Origin: Anagrus nilaparvatae
Taxonomy: Eukaryota > Arthropoda > Insecta > Hymenoptera > Mymaridae
Reading direction: 5' to 3'
NCBI GenBank assembly: GCA_022575985.1
Contig: JAKSXM010000007.1
Span: 8,062,501-8,126,500 of the forward strand
Length of the DNA stretch: 64,000 bases
This document shows, in pieces, positions 1 through 11,029 of this stretch (its first letter is position 1; every line of letters begins with the position of its first letter). The notes under the pieces were generated by a model. The model was not told where the DNA came from. It saw nothing but the letters and a program-made list of their open reading frames with translations, and did not search any database. The position numbers and the translations under genes are program-made.

Positions 1-165
1 CATAATCAGCTTCGCTCTACCCGTCTTTGAAGCTATCTAGTTTATCTATTTACTAGTTTTAAATATTACGGGCACGCATCTTTTCTGTAATCAATTTGTA
101 ATTCACTTTTTTTGTACAATTTTGTTAATAAATATCTAAATCAATCAACCAATCAATCAAAAAAT
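1..165 (+). repeat. Possible 3' end of a LINE (3'UTR and tail)
   Basis: The segment ends in AATAAATATC followed by a run of CAATCAAC-type short repeats. That is how the 3'UTR and tail of many Jockey/CR1 LINEs end. No coding sequence is visible because the window starts here, so this is only suggestive. Confidence 0.3.
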
Positions 166-284
166 CTGGTGGAGGCCAGAAATTATACAACTGAACCAAT
201 AAATTGATTGGAGTATTGGTAATATACGAATATCTACTTATATATGCATGCATACCTACGCTTACTTAGACTCAGCTATAATAA

Positions 285-683
285 CACTGTAAAAAGTAAC
301 TTTCTTAGATTTACAAAAAAAATAGAATTTTTTTGAAAAATTAGTAAATTTTCAAAAAAAATTTGGTAAATATTCGATAAAAATCGTAAATTTACTAAAT
401 TTAGTATATTATCGAAAAATTCGAGAATTCTCGATTTTCTTTTGTGAATTTACGAAAAAAAGTTGTAAATTCACAACTATTATTTGAAAATTTTTGAAAT
501 GAAATTGTAAATTATCAATTTTTCTTGCGAATTCACAAAAAAATATCGAGAATACTCGAATTTTTTGTTAATATACTAAAGTTAGTAATTATACGATTTT
601 TATCGAATTTTTTCGAAAATTTACTAATTTTTCGAAAATGTTCTAATTTCTTTGTTAATATAAGAAAGTTACTTTTTACAGTG
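285..683. mobile_element. 399-bp palindromic MITE
   Basis: The element begins CACTGTAAAAAGTAACTTTC and ends in the reverse complement of the same 20-mer. The match continues inward imperfectly for about 190 bp per arm, so the whole element folds into one long hairpin; paired landmarks are TCGAGAATTCTCGA near 420 and TCGAGAATACTCGA near 546. It has no ORF. Flanks show no clear target-site duplication, so I cannot assign a superfamily. CACTG ends occur in several DNA transposon groups. Confidence 0.75.
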
Positions 684-904
684 AATGCATAATAGTGCAA
701 TAGCTACCGCATTTACGAATATCATCTGCAATTATTATCGAAAAGAAATTTAGAATTCTGAATCACTTGAACTATTTCCTTTCTTTAGTTAAAAGTATAT
801 AATTGATCATTATTTTTATTTAAATTTAAATATTAAAAAGTTTCTCAAGTACATTTTAACTTATATATAATTATATTTATACTACAAGTTTACACTACAG
901 TGAT

Positions 905-1790
905 TTTTTTAACGTGAATTTCAACACAAAAAGTGCAGTTCTAAAAAAAATTAGGTGTTACATTCAAAAAGAAAAAAAATATTGCTTATTTTTTAATTTT
1001 TTAAAATAAAGTATTTTAAGAAAAAAAAAAACGTTCAAAAAATTAAGTGTCAGATTGGAGATATCGAATAATAACCATATTTTCAGAATATGGTACTTTC
1101 ATAGGAAAAAATTAGGTACTATATCCAAAGAGGAAAAAAAAACGCTGCCAAGTAATTGGTACTATGGTTCCTTATTAGCGATAACAAAATGTTCTTAATG
1201 GTCTATTTTACCTAACAAAGTATAATGTCATAAGAAAAACTAAGGATGATCTTTGAATGATCTTTTCCTTGATACCTACTGTTAATTTAACATCTCATGG
1301 AAAAAATTAATCTTTTTTACATAAAAAAAAGATTTTTCTACACTAGTACATAATCTTCTTTTTGATAATTATGTCTGCTAGACAGTTTTTTTGTGCAGTT
1401 GGTATAGTTATATCTTGAAGACATAATTACACCAGCTATAGGAATAAAGAAAAATTTTTTGCTATGTTTAAATTGAGGAATAAAAATAATACCTAGTAAA
1501 AACGTTAATTCTATATATTAATACTTTCATAGAAATAAATTCAGTGCTACGTCCAAAAAAAAAAAATTTATGGTATTTTTTAATTTTTTTATGTAAAAAA
1601 TTTTGAAAAAAACATTTTTTGAAGTATTAGGTATCGGATTGGAGATAACAAGTAAAAGCCATAATTCTAGATATTACTACTTTCATGGAAAAAAATGAGG
1701 TACTACGTCCAAAATAAAAAAAATTATTTTATTTTTTTAATTATTTTATGCATAAAATTTTGAAGAAAAAAAATCGCAAAGAATTATAAA
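905..1790 (+). repeat. Degenerate TACGTCC-family repeat copies
   Basis: This AT-rich stretch repeats the pattern TACTTTCATAGAAA, then TTAGGTACTACGTCCAAA, then a purine tract, then TTTTTGAAAAAATTAAGTATCAGATT and GAGATATCGAGTAAAA. It also holds TATGGTTCCTTATTAGCG near 1164, matching a segment at about 21919. Units are heavily decayed. The same family is clearer at 3.96-5.6, 21.9-23.7 and 32.8-34.7 kb. No coding potential. Confidence 0.55.
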
Positions 1791-1799
1791 AAAGCTAAG

Positions 1800-3060
1800 G
1801 CTTTTTTATTTCAGGCACGATCAAATTTATTGAGTATTTTCTCTTTAATAACATTGATGGGATCCACATTCACATAAATTGAAAACTATTATTTATTATT
1901 TACAGTATTCATAAATAATTATTTAAATAAAAGTTTTTATCTACATTAATAAAAATAATAGGGTTTAGATTATTTTAATTTCTTTTTCACCATAGCAAGA
2001 TAGTTTGCTAAAGATTCTTATATAATAATTTACTAAAGTATGCTGAGAAAATATAAAATTTAAGTTTCTAAATTTGATTAAAATATCTGAATCTTCAAAT
2101 ATATATTAATCTTTCTTAATTCTGAAAAAAATCAAAGTATAATTTTAATTTCCCATATTCTTTAAAAAGAATATATTAACATTTTTTAATTACCTAAATC
2201 AAATTCTACCTGCGTGCCTTAATATGTTAATTTTTATCTGCGAAAAGATAATAACAAATTTGTTAACAGCAATGTATGCTTATTGTAAGGTAATTAAAAG
2301 TCAATACTGCTGAAAAACAAGTATTAGTTTAAATTTGAGTACTTAATTTAATAGAACTTACTGTATCATCTTTTTAAAAATTTTGCATAAAAATAATAAT
2401 TAATAATAATATAAATTTACAAATTTATATTTAAGATTATTTATTATTTTTATCCACGTTTTTAAAAAAATAGTAAAAAAAGTTTAAAAAGTTGTTTTAA
2501 ATTACGGGCTTAAATTTAAACTAGAAGACTTTAAGTAGTATAGTTAGGTTAGTCCAGGGTTAGTCTGCTAGTCGACTGCGCTAGGTTAATGGCTATGTGT
2601 TTATAAATTTGTTATTATTTTTTTCAGATATGTTTTTAATTCTTTGGGTTGATATAGTAAAATAAACAAAAGTTTGATTCAGATAAGTATAAAAAGTTTT
2701 AATATTTTTTTTTAATTTATGTAAAGAACGTAATTTCTTTGTTTTTATTTTTCAGCATTAGAATTGTGTTTATGGCAATACATATTATACAAGTGATGAT
2801 TAAAATGATGTTTCCAAATACATTTGTTAAGTTATTCTTTCAAGTAATATTTTAAGTGTGTATATGTACTAAATTTTATTTTTATTTCTCTAGTTATTAC
2901 TGATATTTGCTTTTTTTTTAGGGTTTTTAAGTTCATTTTTTGGCACCAGGAATCAGTATTTTTGTGATTAGCTGACAACAACAGAATGAAGCTTAGTTGA
3001 ATTGAAGAAAGCACAACTAGATGCTGTAAAACAAGCTTTGAACCAAGCTTCTTTTTTATT
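1800..3060. other. AT-rich stretch, nothing recognised
   Basis: There are no long ORFs, RNA motifs or clear inverted repeats. A slightly GC-richer patch near 2545-2600 has no recognisable feature. Confidence 0.5.
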
Positions 3061-3719
3061 CAACGAGTTGTTCTAGAAAATTACCTAGTTTAGTTAATTT
3101 TTAGGTATTATCGGAAATCAGTTTCTTGGACATTTATCTGCAAGGACTTGATGAAATCACTTGACATTGAAATCCATGAAACTAGATCTCATTTAAAAAA
3201 ATTTGGTCTAAGGGATTTTATATTCATCAAGTTGTTCCAGAAGTTTACTATTTTTTTAGGTCATTTTTAGGTAACGGAAATCAGTTTTTTGGACATTTCT
3301 CTGCAAGGACTCGATGAAATCACTTGAAATTGGAAACCATGAAACTAGATCTGATTTAAAAAAATTTGGTCTAAGGAATTTTTTATTCATCGAGTTGTTC
3401 CAGAAGTTTACTATTTTTAGGTCATTTTTAGGTAACGGAAATCAGTTTTTTGGACATTTCTCTGCAAGGACTCGATGAAATCACTTGAAATTGGAAACCA
3501 TGAAACTAGATCTGATTTAAAAAAATTTGGTCTAAGGGATTTTTTATTCATCGAGTTGTTCCAAAAATCTACTATTTTTAATTCATTTTTAGGTATTTTA
3601 AACCAGTTTTTTGAACATTTCTCTGCAAGGACTTGATGAAATCACTTGAAATTGAAAACCCTGCAACTAGATCTGGTTTCAAAGAATGTGGTCTAAGGGA
3701 TTTTTGATTCATCGAGTAG
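3061..3719 (+). repeat. Tandem repeat, about 4 units of 161-164 bp
   Basis: The landmark CATCGAGTTGTTCCAGAAGT recurs at 3061 (as CAACGAGTTGTTCTAG), 3225, 3388 and 3549, and partly at 3710, giving periods of 164, 163, 161 and 161 bp. Each unit also holds GTCTAAGGGATTTTTTATT, TTTCTCTGCAAGGACTCGAT and GAAACTAGATCTGATTTAAA. The middle units are nearly identical; the outer ones are more diverged, as expected from unequal exchange. I see no encoded protein. Confidence 0.9.
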
Positions 3720-3891
3720 GTTCTGAGATCTTGAGGATACACTTTCTCGAACATACATCCCTACACACACCAAGGCAATATAAGCATTTAGAGGCATCGG
3801 AATGACCTGGGGACCAAATTTCTCCACGAATTAGACAATTTAGAAACTTTTCCGTTTTTTGACCTGACAAACTTATAAGGCACGATTTCAT
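3709..3891 (-). pseudogene. Unassigned cysteine-rich ORF fragment
   Basis: A 60-residue open frame lies just beyond the last 162-bp unit in sequence GC-richer than its surroundings. It contains a cysteine cluster (SKCLYCLGVCRDVC) that could be the end of a zinc-binding domain, but I cannot assign a family. An overlapping 69-residue frame on the same strand (3788-3997) shares part of the DNA. An imperfect palindrome (CTATGTATTGCATACATAGG) sits at about 3893. It may be a decayed transposon fragment. Confidence 0.2.
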
Positions 3892-3959
3892 CTATGTATT
3901 GCATACATAGGGTGATCGTGCCTAAAAATTTCCAAAAATTACTTATCAGATGGAGAAAT

Positions 3960-4500
3960 TCTTTACACAAGATAATTTTAGATATTCGTACTTTCATAGA
4001 AAGAAATTAAGTACTGCGTCCTAAAATAAAAAAATTTTTGGCCTTTTTTGTATTTTTTGGCGACAAAAATATTGAGAAAAAAATTTGGAAAAAATTAAGT
4101 ATCAGGTCCAAAAAATTACTATAAACAATATTTCTAAAACAAGTACTTTCACAGAAATAAATTAAGTACTGCGTCTATAAAGAAAAAAAAAATTGGTATT
4201 TTTTGTATTTTTTGATGAAAAAAATTTTAATAAAAAAATTTTCATAAAATAAATTATAAGATTCGAGAGATTGAGTAAAAACGATACTTCTAGATATCAG
4301 TACTTTCATGGAAAAAAATGAGGTATTACATCCAAATTAAAAAATAAAAAAGTATATCGAGACTTTTTGGTAAAAAAAATTTTGAAAACAATTAAGGTCT
4401 TACTGTTATACTGGTAGTGAAATATCTCTGGTTACAGACGAACATACATAAATACATACATACATCATACATACATACATACATACATACATACATACAT

Positions 4501-4531
<31 letters not shown>

Positions 4532-5620
4532 TACATACATACATACATACATACCTACACAAACACATATATACATAGAAAAAAAAAATTTGACCGATCA
4601 CAATATTGCTGTTTTTTTATTTTTTTATGCAAAAAATTTTGAGAAAAATATTTTCCAAAAATGAAGTATCTGATTCGAGATATCGAGTAAAACCATATTT
4701 TCAGATATTACTTTTCATAGAATTAAATGAGGTATTACATAAAAAAAAAATAAAAAATATTTTTTTATTTTTTTTAACTTTGAGAAAAAAATTTTGAAAA
4801 AATTAAGTAACAGATCCAAAAATTTACTATAAGCGTGATTCCTATAACTAGTACTCCTATAGAAATAAATTAGGTACTACGTCCAAAGAGCAAAAGAATA
4901 TGGTATTTTTTGTATTTTTTTATGACAAAAATTTTCAAAAAATTAATTATCTGATTCGAGATATCGAGTAAAATACATTATTTCAAAAATCAGTAATTTT
5001 CATGTGGAAATAAATGAGGTATTATAAAAAAAAATAAAGTGTAATTCTTTGCACATTCTCAATACGTCCGATAGATTCTATAAATATATTATAGTTTAAG
5101 ATTTTTTAATGAAAAAATTTTTGAAAAAAAAATTTGGTCTTAATAAATTTTAAAACCAGTTTTTTAGCTTCCTGAGGTCTCCAAACGTGGTTATATGCCG
5201 AAAAATCGAAAATCAAAATTCACCTATCACAAAAAGTCTATATGTGAGTGTATGTGTGTATGTATATAACCGGTGATATTTCACAAACATTATGGAAAGA
5301 TCTATTTTTTTTTTCAAAAATTTTTTCATCGAAAAATCTCAAACTACTTTTTTTTTTTAATTTGGATGTAGTACCTTATTTACTTCCATGAAAGTACTTA
5401 TAATTGAAAGTATGATTTTTATTCAATATCTCGAATCTCATAAATAATTTTATGAAATTTTTTTTCACAAAAAAATACAAAAAATACCAAATTATTTTTT
5501 TCTCTTTAGATGTAGTAGCTAATTTATTTCTATGAGAGTACTAGCTTTAGAAAGTTTGTTTATAGTAATTTTTTGAATCTGATACCATCTGAAACCAAAA
5601 AATACTATTTTCTGCATAAT
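3960..5620. repeat. TACGTCC-family copy, forward then inverted
   Basis: Units to about 5160 run forward (AGTACTTTCATAGAAATAAA, TTAGGTACTACGTCCAAAGA, CAGATTCGAGATATCGAG). From about 5270 the same motifs run in reverse complement (CGGTGATATTTCACAAACAT, then TTTGGATGTAGTACCT). The centre holds GTTTTTTAGCTTCCTGAGGT and a TG-rich stretch, matching 22.56-22.69 kb and 34.56-34.69 kb. The copy therefore folds back on itself. It is non-coding. Confidence 0.7.
4441..4568. repeat. (CATA)n/(CA)n microsatellite
   Basis: There are about 27 CATA units interrupted by one short (CA)n run. They sit between TCTCTGGTTACA and TTTGACCGATCACAAT, exactly where other copies of the surrounding family carry (CA)n or (TG)n tracts, so the microsatellite belongs to the element. 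The open frame across it on the minus strand is a repeat artefact. Confidence 0.9.
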
Positions 5621-5639
5621 TTAAACAATGAAAATTAAT

Positions 5640-6100
5640 CTTGATTTTACAGTTTTATACTTAAGGTCTTATGCAGCTTGGACAAACAAAAATAATTCTT
5701 TTTATCGCATTCTAAATTATCGACGCTACATACATATGAGACATCATATATGTATTAGTATAATTTCAGGTTATTTACATAGTTTTTATTTATTTATTTA
5801 AAATTAAAGTCTATAAGGTGGGGAAAATAAATTGGAAATTTAATTTTTGATCATTTATTTATCATTACCTACCAATTTTAATCTCCTGTGTCATCATTTT
5901 TATATTTTTTCAAAGCCCCAAAGTATTGCTCCCATAAGATCAATGTTAAAGTTCGGATTTTTATTTCTTAATTAAAAAGAAGTTAATGCTATAAGAGGGG
6001 TAAAATAAAGTTTATTTAAGTTTTAAAACGATTAAATTTTAATAATTTTCCTATTTCATTAAGCTCTGTCATCATTCTTTTCAAACTGCATAATAATTAA
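5640..6100. other. AT-rich stretch, nothing recognised
   Basis: No ORF, RNA gene or repeat boundary could be supported between the TACGTCC-family copy and the LINE tail. Confidence 0.5.
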
Positions 6101-6102
6101 AA

Positions 6103-6135
6103 TTTTATTTATTTATTTATTTATTTATTTATTTT
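6103..6135 (-). repeat. (AAAT)n tail of the LINE
   Basis: On the minus strand the element ends with TTATGTGCAAAATAAATAAA followed by more AAAT units. Short-motif tails of this kind mark the 3' end of many Jockey/CR1 LINEs, and this one sets the 3' boundary. Confidence 0.75.
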
Positions 6136-6289
6136 GCACATAAACAGTCCTAAAGGACCAATACATATAATGAATTTTTATACAAGCAAATATATAAAAT
6201 TTAGTAAAAATTAATACAACAAATATTAATTTGAGTAATAAAATTTTTACCTATGATTTGTGAAATCACTCATACTTTACAATTCCTGA

Positions 6290-7400
6290 TGCATAATTTT
6301 GAGATGCAGCTGCTCCAAAGTTGGATTTTTTCAATTTTTTGATTTCAGCTGCCCAATTCAACCTAAAATTCAAAACCATGAAACTTTTAACATTAATCCA
6401 AGATCTTGTGAGTAAACACTAAATCATTAACTTTGTGATGAGATTCAATAGCGCGGATGTTAAATCTTACAGAAGCATTATGATACTCATGATCAAAATA
6501 ATGCATCGGTACTTTAGATTTTTTGCATAGATATCTTAAGAGTATATGTTGTACTTGTTTTAATTTTTCAATTGATTTGGACAAATACGGAGACCAAATT
6601 CCAGAAGCATACGAGAGGTATGGAAAAACATAAGAATTGAACAGAACTTTTAAAGCTCGTATGCTGCTGAAACTATTAGTCTTCTGTTTAATCCAACCAA
6701 GAGCTTTTTTTCTCTTGAGGCTGCATAGTTTATGTGATCTTCAAAGTTAAAGTGACTATCAAACACCACACCTAAATCTTTAAATGAAACGACATTTTCT
6801 AAATCATTATTATTTAAATAATAATTAAAAATTAATGGACATTTAGATCGTGTAATACGCAAGACTTACATTTATTAATATTTAAGGGAATGCAGTTTTT
6901 TTTACTCCAATCTTCAAGTGCTAAAAGATCCGTTTGTAATTTTATTCGACAGAGAAGCAATCTCTTTTACTATTTTACAATCGTCAGCATATAGATGGAT
7001 TAGGGAATTAAAAATGTTGGTGGGTAAGTCATTTATAAAAATTACAAAAAGTAGTGGCCCAAGATTGCTTCCCTGAGGGGCCCCAGATAAATTTTCAAAT
7101 AGTTTGAATAGACAATTATCTATCCGAACTCTTTGAGATCTCTTAAATAGGTAAGAAAAGATCCAACATATCCAGTTTTCATCAAGACCAAGTTTCTGTA
7201 ATTTTCTTAATTAAATTTCATGTGAAATTTTGTCAAATGCCGAGAAATCAGTATAGATTACATCTACTTGTCGCTTAGATTCTATCGAATTGGTAACATA
7301 ATCAGAAAAAACTGATAAATTAGTTATTATTGAAAGGCCTTTGACAAAACCATGTTGATACTGTGATATATGATCTTTTATGTTATCATATAGTTTCATA
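6290..7400 (-). pseudogene. LINE ORF2: reverse transcriptase and C-terminus
   Basis: This broken minus-strand coding region would copy the LINE RNA into DNA at the target. Going downstream: QHGFVKG and QVDVIYTDFSAFDKISHEI (about 7370-7215), where the usual FSKAFD block has lost its Lys codon; GAPQGSNLGPLLFVIF (about 7086-7035); the catalytic block LYADDCKIVKEIAS (YADD at 6980-6991); DLGVVFDSHFNFEDHI (about 6780-6730); and a C-terminal block with LRYLCKK and RAIESHHKVNDLVFTHKIL (about 6560-6395). These lie in different frames separated by frameshifts, so the gene is dead. Motifs and order fit the Jockey/CR1 group; the exact clade needs a tree. Confidence 0.85.
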
Positions 7401-7479
7401 TAAAATATACTTTCAAATAATTTTCAAAAGTGCAAATTATGGATATAGGACGGTAGTTGCTAATATTTTGTTTTTTACC

Positions 7480-8050
7480 GTTTTTGAAGACTGGAGTAAT
7501 TAACGATTGTTTCCAAAGATCCGGAAAACATTTGAGGATAAAGAGTTATTAAAAATTAACATTAGCGGTTAAAGTAGGGAATATACGCAGTTTTTTATAA
7601 AAATGTTTCTTCTAAAAAAGTTCTTTCTTATTATTCTAGAGTTATTATTTTTAGCTTTGGTATTCACTTTTTTACTAACACTTATATTCAATTCATAATA
7701 CTTGTGGTGTTGATCAGGATCCATTAGACGGTCACAATTTTCAGTAATTGTTAAACTAGATAAATTTGAGAAACACAAATCCAGAGTATATCCTTTTTCA
7801 TTGTGTATGTCAAAATGCTGGTGTAAATTTAAAAAAGAAAAATAATCTTTTAAAATTAGACTATGTTCGACATCCTTATTCTTAGCTTGATATAATATTG
7901 TTTTTGACAGTTCTGTATCAATAGCCAAATGATTTTTGGAATATTATAATCACTTAATAGGATAATATTATAATTTGGATTTATCTGTCACATATAAAAC
8001 TGAATATGAATGGCCTTGATAGAGGTTTAAATTGGCATTCGGAGGTACGT
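7480..8050 (-). pseudogene. LINE ORF2: C-terminal half of APE endonuclease
   Basis: This is the second half of the target-nicking endonuclease. The minus strand opens with VPPNANLNLYQGHS, which continues the VYVPP motif cut by the R1 insertion at 8051. In the next frame NYNIILLSDYNIPKIIW matches the usual GDFN-I-P..W block. The original frame then resumes with LHQHFDIHNEKGYTLDLCF and PDQHHKYYELNISV, where DQHH matches the conserved (S)DHHP region. Two compensating frameshifts surround the DYNIP block. From about 7560 to 7400 the linker towards the RT is poorly preserved. Confidence 0.8.
8039..8050. repeat. TSD of the R1-clade insertion (left copy)
   Basis: TCGGAGGTACGT here is repeated exactly at 12549-12560. 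The pair brackets 8051-12548 and consists of host LINE sequence encoding its VYVPP motif, so the R1-clade element inserted into the LINE. Confidence 0.9.
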
Positions 8051-8145
8051 TTGTGGGACTCAACCTCAAATTTATGGTTGCCCAGATACTCAGTATAACT
8101 GAAGAGGAATTACAATACCCACTAAACTCCCCACTCTGCTGCCAC
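8051..8145 (-). other. 3'UTR terminus of the R1-clade element
   Basis: On the minus strand this reads GTGGCAGCAGAGTGGGGAGT followed by TTAGTGGGTATTG and ends GAGTCCCACAA at the TSD. The GTGG...TTAGTGGGTA pattern is typical of R1-clade 3' ends. The TIR element separates it from the rest of the retrotransposon. Confidence 0.65.
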
Positions 8146-9472
8146 GGTGACCTGGAAGCGTTTTATTATGCGATCAAAATGACAAAAAAACGGTATATTA
8201 GGGTCTTTTCTACACTAAAAAATGTTTAAGAATTTTCTATCCGGAACTTCTACCCAGCTACTTTAAGCGTTTGCTGTTAATATTTTCATAATTTGAATAA
8301 TGATGATTTGAATTTTTTTATAAGACCGGCTTTTTTTTTTGTTAAGGATTCTTAACGCGCCTACAGAATTCTAAAATATAAGTAAAAAAAATAAGTTCCT
8401 CGTTGGATTTAGACCATAACATCGATTTTTGAGTCCACGATAGCTCTCGAAAGTTTTTTTTGGCCTCCTTAAAATTGGGATTTTCTCAAAACTTTCAATT
8501 TTTCCAGTCGATTAAAATTACGTTAAAATTGATATACTTTAGTATTTTTCCCCAGAAATCCGATGAAACCATTTATTTTAGTTTTTGACCACGTTTTATA
8601 GGAGAAAAATCGATTTTCGTTGCCTTTTAGGGTCCAAATTTCAAGGGGACCAATTTTAAAAGTTTTGTAGTTTTCTGAATAAATTTTTCTTTATATTATT
8701 AACAAGAGGGACTTGTCTATTTTTTCCCTAACAATTCGATGGAACAAATTATTTTAGCTTTTGACCACGTTTTATAGGAGAAAAATCGACTTTTGCCATG
8801 TTTTGGGGTCCCAATTTTAAGAAAATCAATCATAAAAGTATAATAGTTTACAAAATAAATTTTTGTGAATATTATTTACAAAAGGAACTTATGTATTTTT
8901 TCCCCAGAAATCCGATCAAACCATTAATTTTAGCTTTTGACCACTTCTTATATGAGAAAAATCGATTTTTTTTTCGTGTTTTAGGGTTCCAATTTTAAGT
9001 AAAACAATCAAAAAAGTTTAATAGTTTACAAAATAAAATTTCCTAAATATTATTTATTAAATATACTTATGTATTTTTCCCCAGGAATCCGATAAAACCA
9101 TTTATTTTCGCTTTTGACCACCTCTTATATGAGAAAAATCGATTTTTGTCGTGTTTCAGGGTCCCAATTTTGAGGATATCCATTATAAAAGGTTTATAAA
9201 TATGTTTTTCTGAATCTGAAGAGGATCTTGTATATTTTTTCCCCAGAAATTCGACCACGTCTTATATGAGAAAAATTGAATTTTGTCGTTTTTCAGAATC
9301 ATAATTTTAAGGAAATCCATTATAAAAATCAAGACAATATTTAGCTACGCTTAAAGTAGCTGGATAGAAGGCCCGGATAGGAAATTCGTAGACATTTTTA
9401 AGTGTAGAAAACACCCCACCATACGGTTTTTTTTGTCATTTTGAACGAATAATAAAACGCTTCCAGGTAACC
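8146..9472. mobile_element. TIR element with central minisatellite
   Basis: The ends are inverted repeats of about 130 bp: from 8146, GGTGACCTGGAAGCGTTTTA; from 9472 on the minus strand, GGTTACCTGGAAGCGTTTTA. They stay similar through TCAAAATGACAAAAAAA and CCAGCTACTTTAAGCG. Between them is a tandem array of about 176 bp per unit. There is no transposase, so it would be non-autonomous. The exact termini are ambiguous: GGTGACC and GGTAACC may be part of the TIR or a 7-bp palindromic target duplication, leaving TGGAAGCG as the true end. Confidence 0.75.
8545..9310 (+). repeat. 176-bp tandem repeats inside the TIR element
   Basis: The landmark CCCCAGAAATCCGATGAAAC recurs at 8550, 8726 (degenerate), 8902, 9079 and 9241, giving periods of 176, 176, 177 and 162 bp. 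Each unit also carries TTTTGACCACGTTTTATAGG, GAGAAAAATCGATTTT and a GGGTCCCAATTTTAAG-like tract. Open frames here run through the repeats on both strands and are artefacts. Confidence 0.85.
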
Positions 9473-9492
9473 GAACTGCATTTATGACAATA

Positions 9493-10020
9493 TCATAGAA
9501 TCCGGACCGAGACTCCCTGTTTAGGTATTACTTCGGTCCGGAAACAATGCAGCCAAGGCATTTCTTCACCATACCCTGTCAATAAATGAGGAGAGACTAC
9601 TTCTGGCCTGCATTCATCGAAGGGCGGTCGACCTTCAGCGAAGCGAGGACACCCAAAAAAGGTGTGCTCAGCGGTATTCGGCTCGCCCGGGAAATGCAAG
9701 CATTCTGGAGATGTCACCTTGGGCCATTTGAAAAGCATATCGCGGAAATAACCGTGACCAGTTAGGAACTGTGTGAGGTAGAAGTCTATCTCCCCATGAT
9801 CACAGTTCATCCAACTTTCCACGTCGATTATAAGGCGGTGCGTCCAACGTCCCCTCGAACTGCCAACATTTCATTGTGCGGGAGCGAGCGCAAATGGAAG
9901 CTACGTCGCGCTCTTATTCCTCACGGTTATAGATCGCCTGCCTTTCCAAGGCAAGCAGGTCGATGGGAATCACCCGAGCCACCACCTGGATCGCTGGCTC
10001 TGATACAGTCTTGTACGAGC
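9493..10020 (-). pseudogene. R1-clade ORF2 C-terminal domain
   Basis: Downstream of the RT deletion the minus strand reads SEPAIQVVARVIPIDLLALE (about 10000-9940), a conserved block after the RT in R1-clade proteins. A frameshift follows, then CDHGEIDFYLTQFLTGHGYF and TSPECLHFPGEPNTAEHTFF with GCPRF (about 9810-9640). The latter is the cysteine/histidine region of R1-clade C-termini, but a usual first cysteine is not obvious, reading C-X3-F where C-X2-C is typical. The frame ends near 9493 after TEVIPKQG. The fragment at 40.1-40.7 kb covers the same domain. Confidence 0.8.
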
Positions 10021-10034
10021 TACTTAGCACGATT

Positions 10035-10648
10035 TGAATGCGTTTTTTACATCCAACGTGACAAGCAGGACGTCCGGTTTAATATCCGGCCGCACTTATC
10101 TGGCCCTCATAACCACCTTCACGACCTGCTCGATGGCACCGATCGTGGAACGCCCCTCACGAAAACGTACCGTGTTGGTCGTCGCTAAGGTCACCCGCTT
10201 CCCAAATTGCCTGCCGCAATCTTCCTCTGACCATGCTCTCCATCACCTTGTCAATGGTATTTAACATACACAATGGTCTGTAAGATGATGGAGATCCTGG
10301 TTCACCCTTTCCCTTGCTTATCAGAACCAGACGGGCCACTTTCCAGTCCCTTGGAAAGGCGCCTGCCACGAGGCACGCATTAAACATGCCAAGGAGGAGA
10401 CCAGGGATTACCTTTGCAGCCGCGTTAAGGGCTTCCGCGGGTATTCCGTCTGGTCCTGGCGCTTTCCCATTTTTCATTGACCTAATTGCCTGAAGCATCT
10501 CCGCCTCGCTAAATAGCGGAACTTGCTCCCTCGGGACATCCAAAGTCGGGTGTTGTTGGTTTGGATGATCCGAAAAAAGAGCGTCCACTATTCTTTTGGT
10601 CGCTGCTTCATCCATCGTGTTGTCACATCCAGAATTAAGTTTGCCCAT
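10035..10648 (-). pseudogene. R1-clade ORF2 reverse transcriptase, N-terminal half
   Basis: This minus-strand frame holds the first part of the RT. A 163-residue stretch contains MKNGKAPGPDGIPAEALNAA, WKVARLVLISKGKGEPGSPS and YRPLCMLNTIDKVMESMV, then DQHG at the end of the frame. After a frameshift FREGRSTIGAIEQVV and PDVLLVTLDVKNAF follow (about 10160-10040); the first Asp of TLDVKNAF corresponds to motif A. Sequence then jumps to the C-terminal domain, so the ADD catalytic block is gone. The protein cannot be active. Confidence 0.88.
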
Positions 10649-10659
10649 GACAACATTAT

Positions 10660-10985
10660 ATCCCAGACCCCACAGGTCGCTGTTGATATCATCTCTTAGG
10701 GACCGAAGACAGCGCGCCTTGCTGAGGCGAATAGCTTTTGCCAGCCTATGCTTGGCTTCCTTGTACTCTTCAGAGCGCGTAGCCAGCTCTGGGCGGTCAT
10801 GCGCTCTTTACCGTCTTCTGCGTGCTCCGTGAAAGACCCGTCTAAGCTCCGCAATTTCATCATTCCACTAGTACCTGCTTCTTTTACCCTTCCAGGGCCA
10901 TTTACGCGGCATACAGGCATCGCAGGCTCCCCTCAGGAGAGAAGATTTTCGGTCCATGCCCTTACATGATCACTGGTGGTGGCCG
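10660..10985 (-). pseudogene. R1-clade ORF2: end of endonuclease and linker
   Basis: The minus strand carries TSDHVRAWTENLLS, then CDACMPRKWPWKGKRSRY, WWNDEIAELRR, EEYKEAKHRLAKAIRLSKAR and NSDLWGLGYNVVMGKL. These form the well-conserved link between APE endonuclease and RT in R1-clade elements. At least one stop codon and a frame change interrupt it. Most of the endonuclease upstream is missing: this block joins almost directly to the end of gag. Confidence 0.82.
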
Positions 10986-11029
10986 AAACCAAGACACTTA
11001 AATCACCGTATAACCTCGGCTCTTAAGCG

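Noticed and set aside
4392..4601. 69-codon Tyr/Cys/Val-rich open frame
   Set aside because: It runs through the (CATA)n microsatellite; the protein is only a translation of the repeat.
8798..9258. Open frames of 63-66 codons on both strands
   Set aside because: They lie in the 176-bp tandem repeats and repeat with them.
9796..10969. Plus-strand open frames of 73-130 codons
   Set aside because: They are shadows of the GC-richer R1-clade coding region on the minus strand, which has clear RT motifs.
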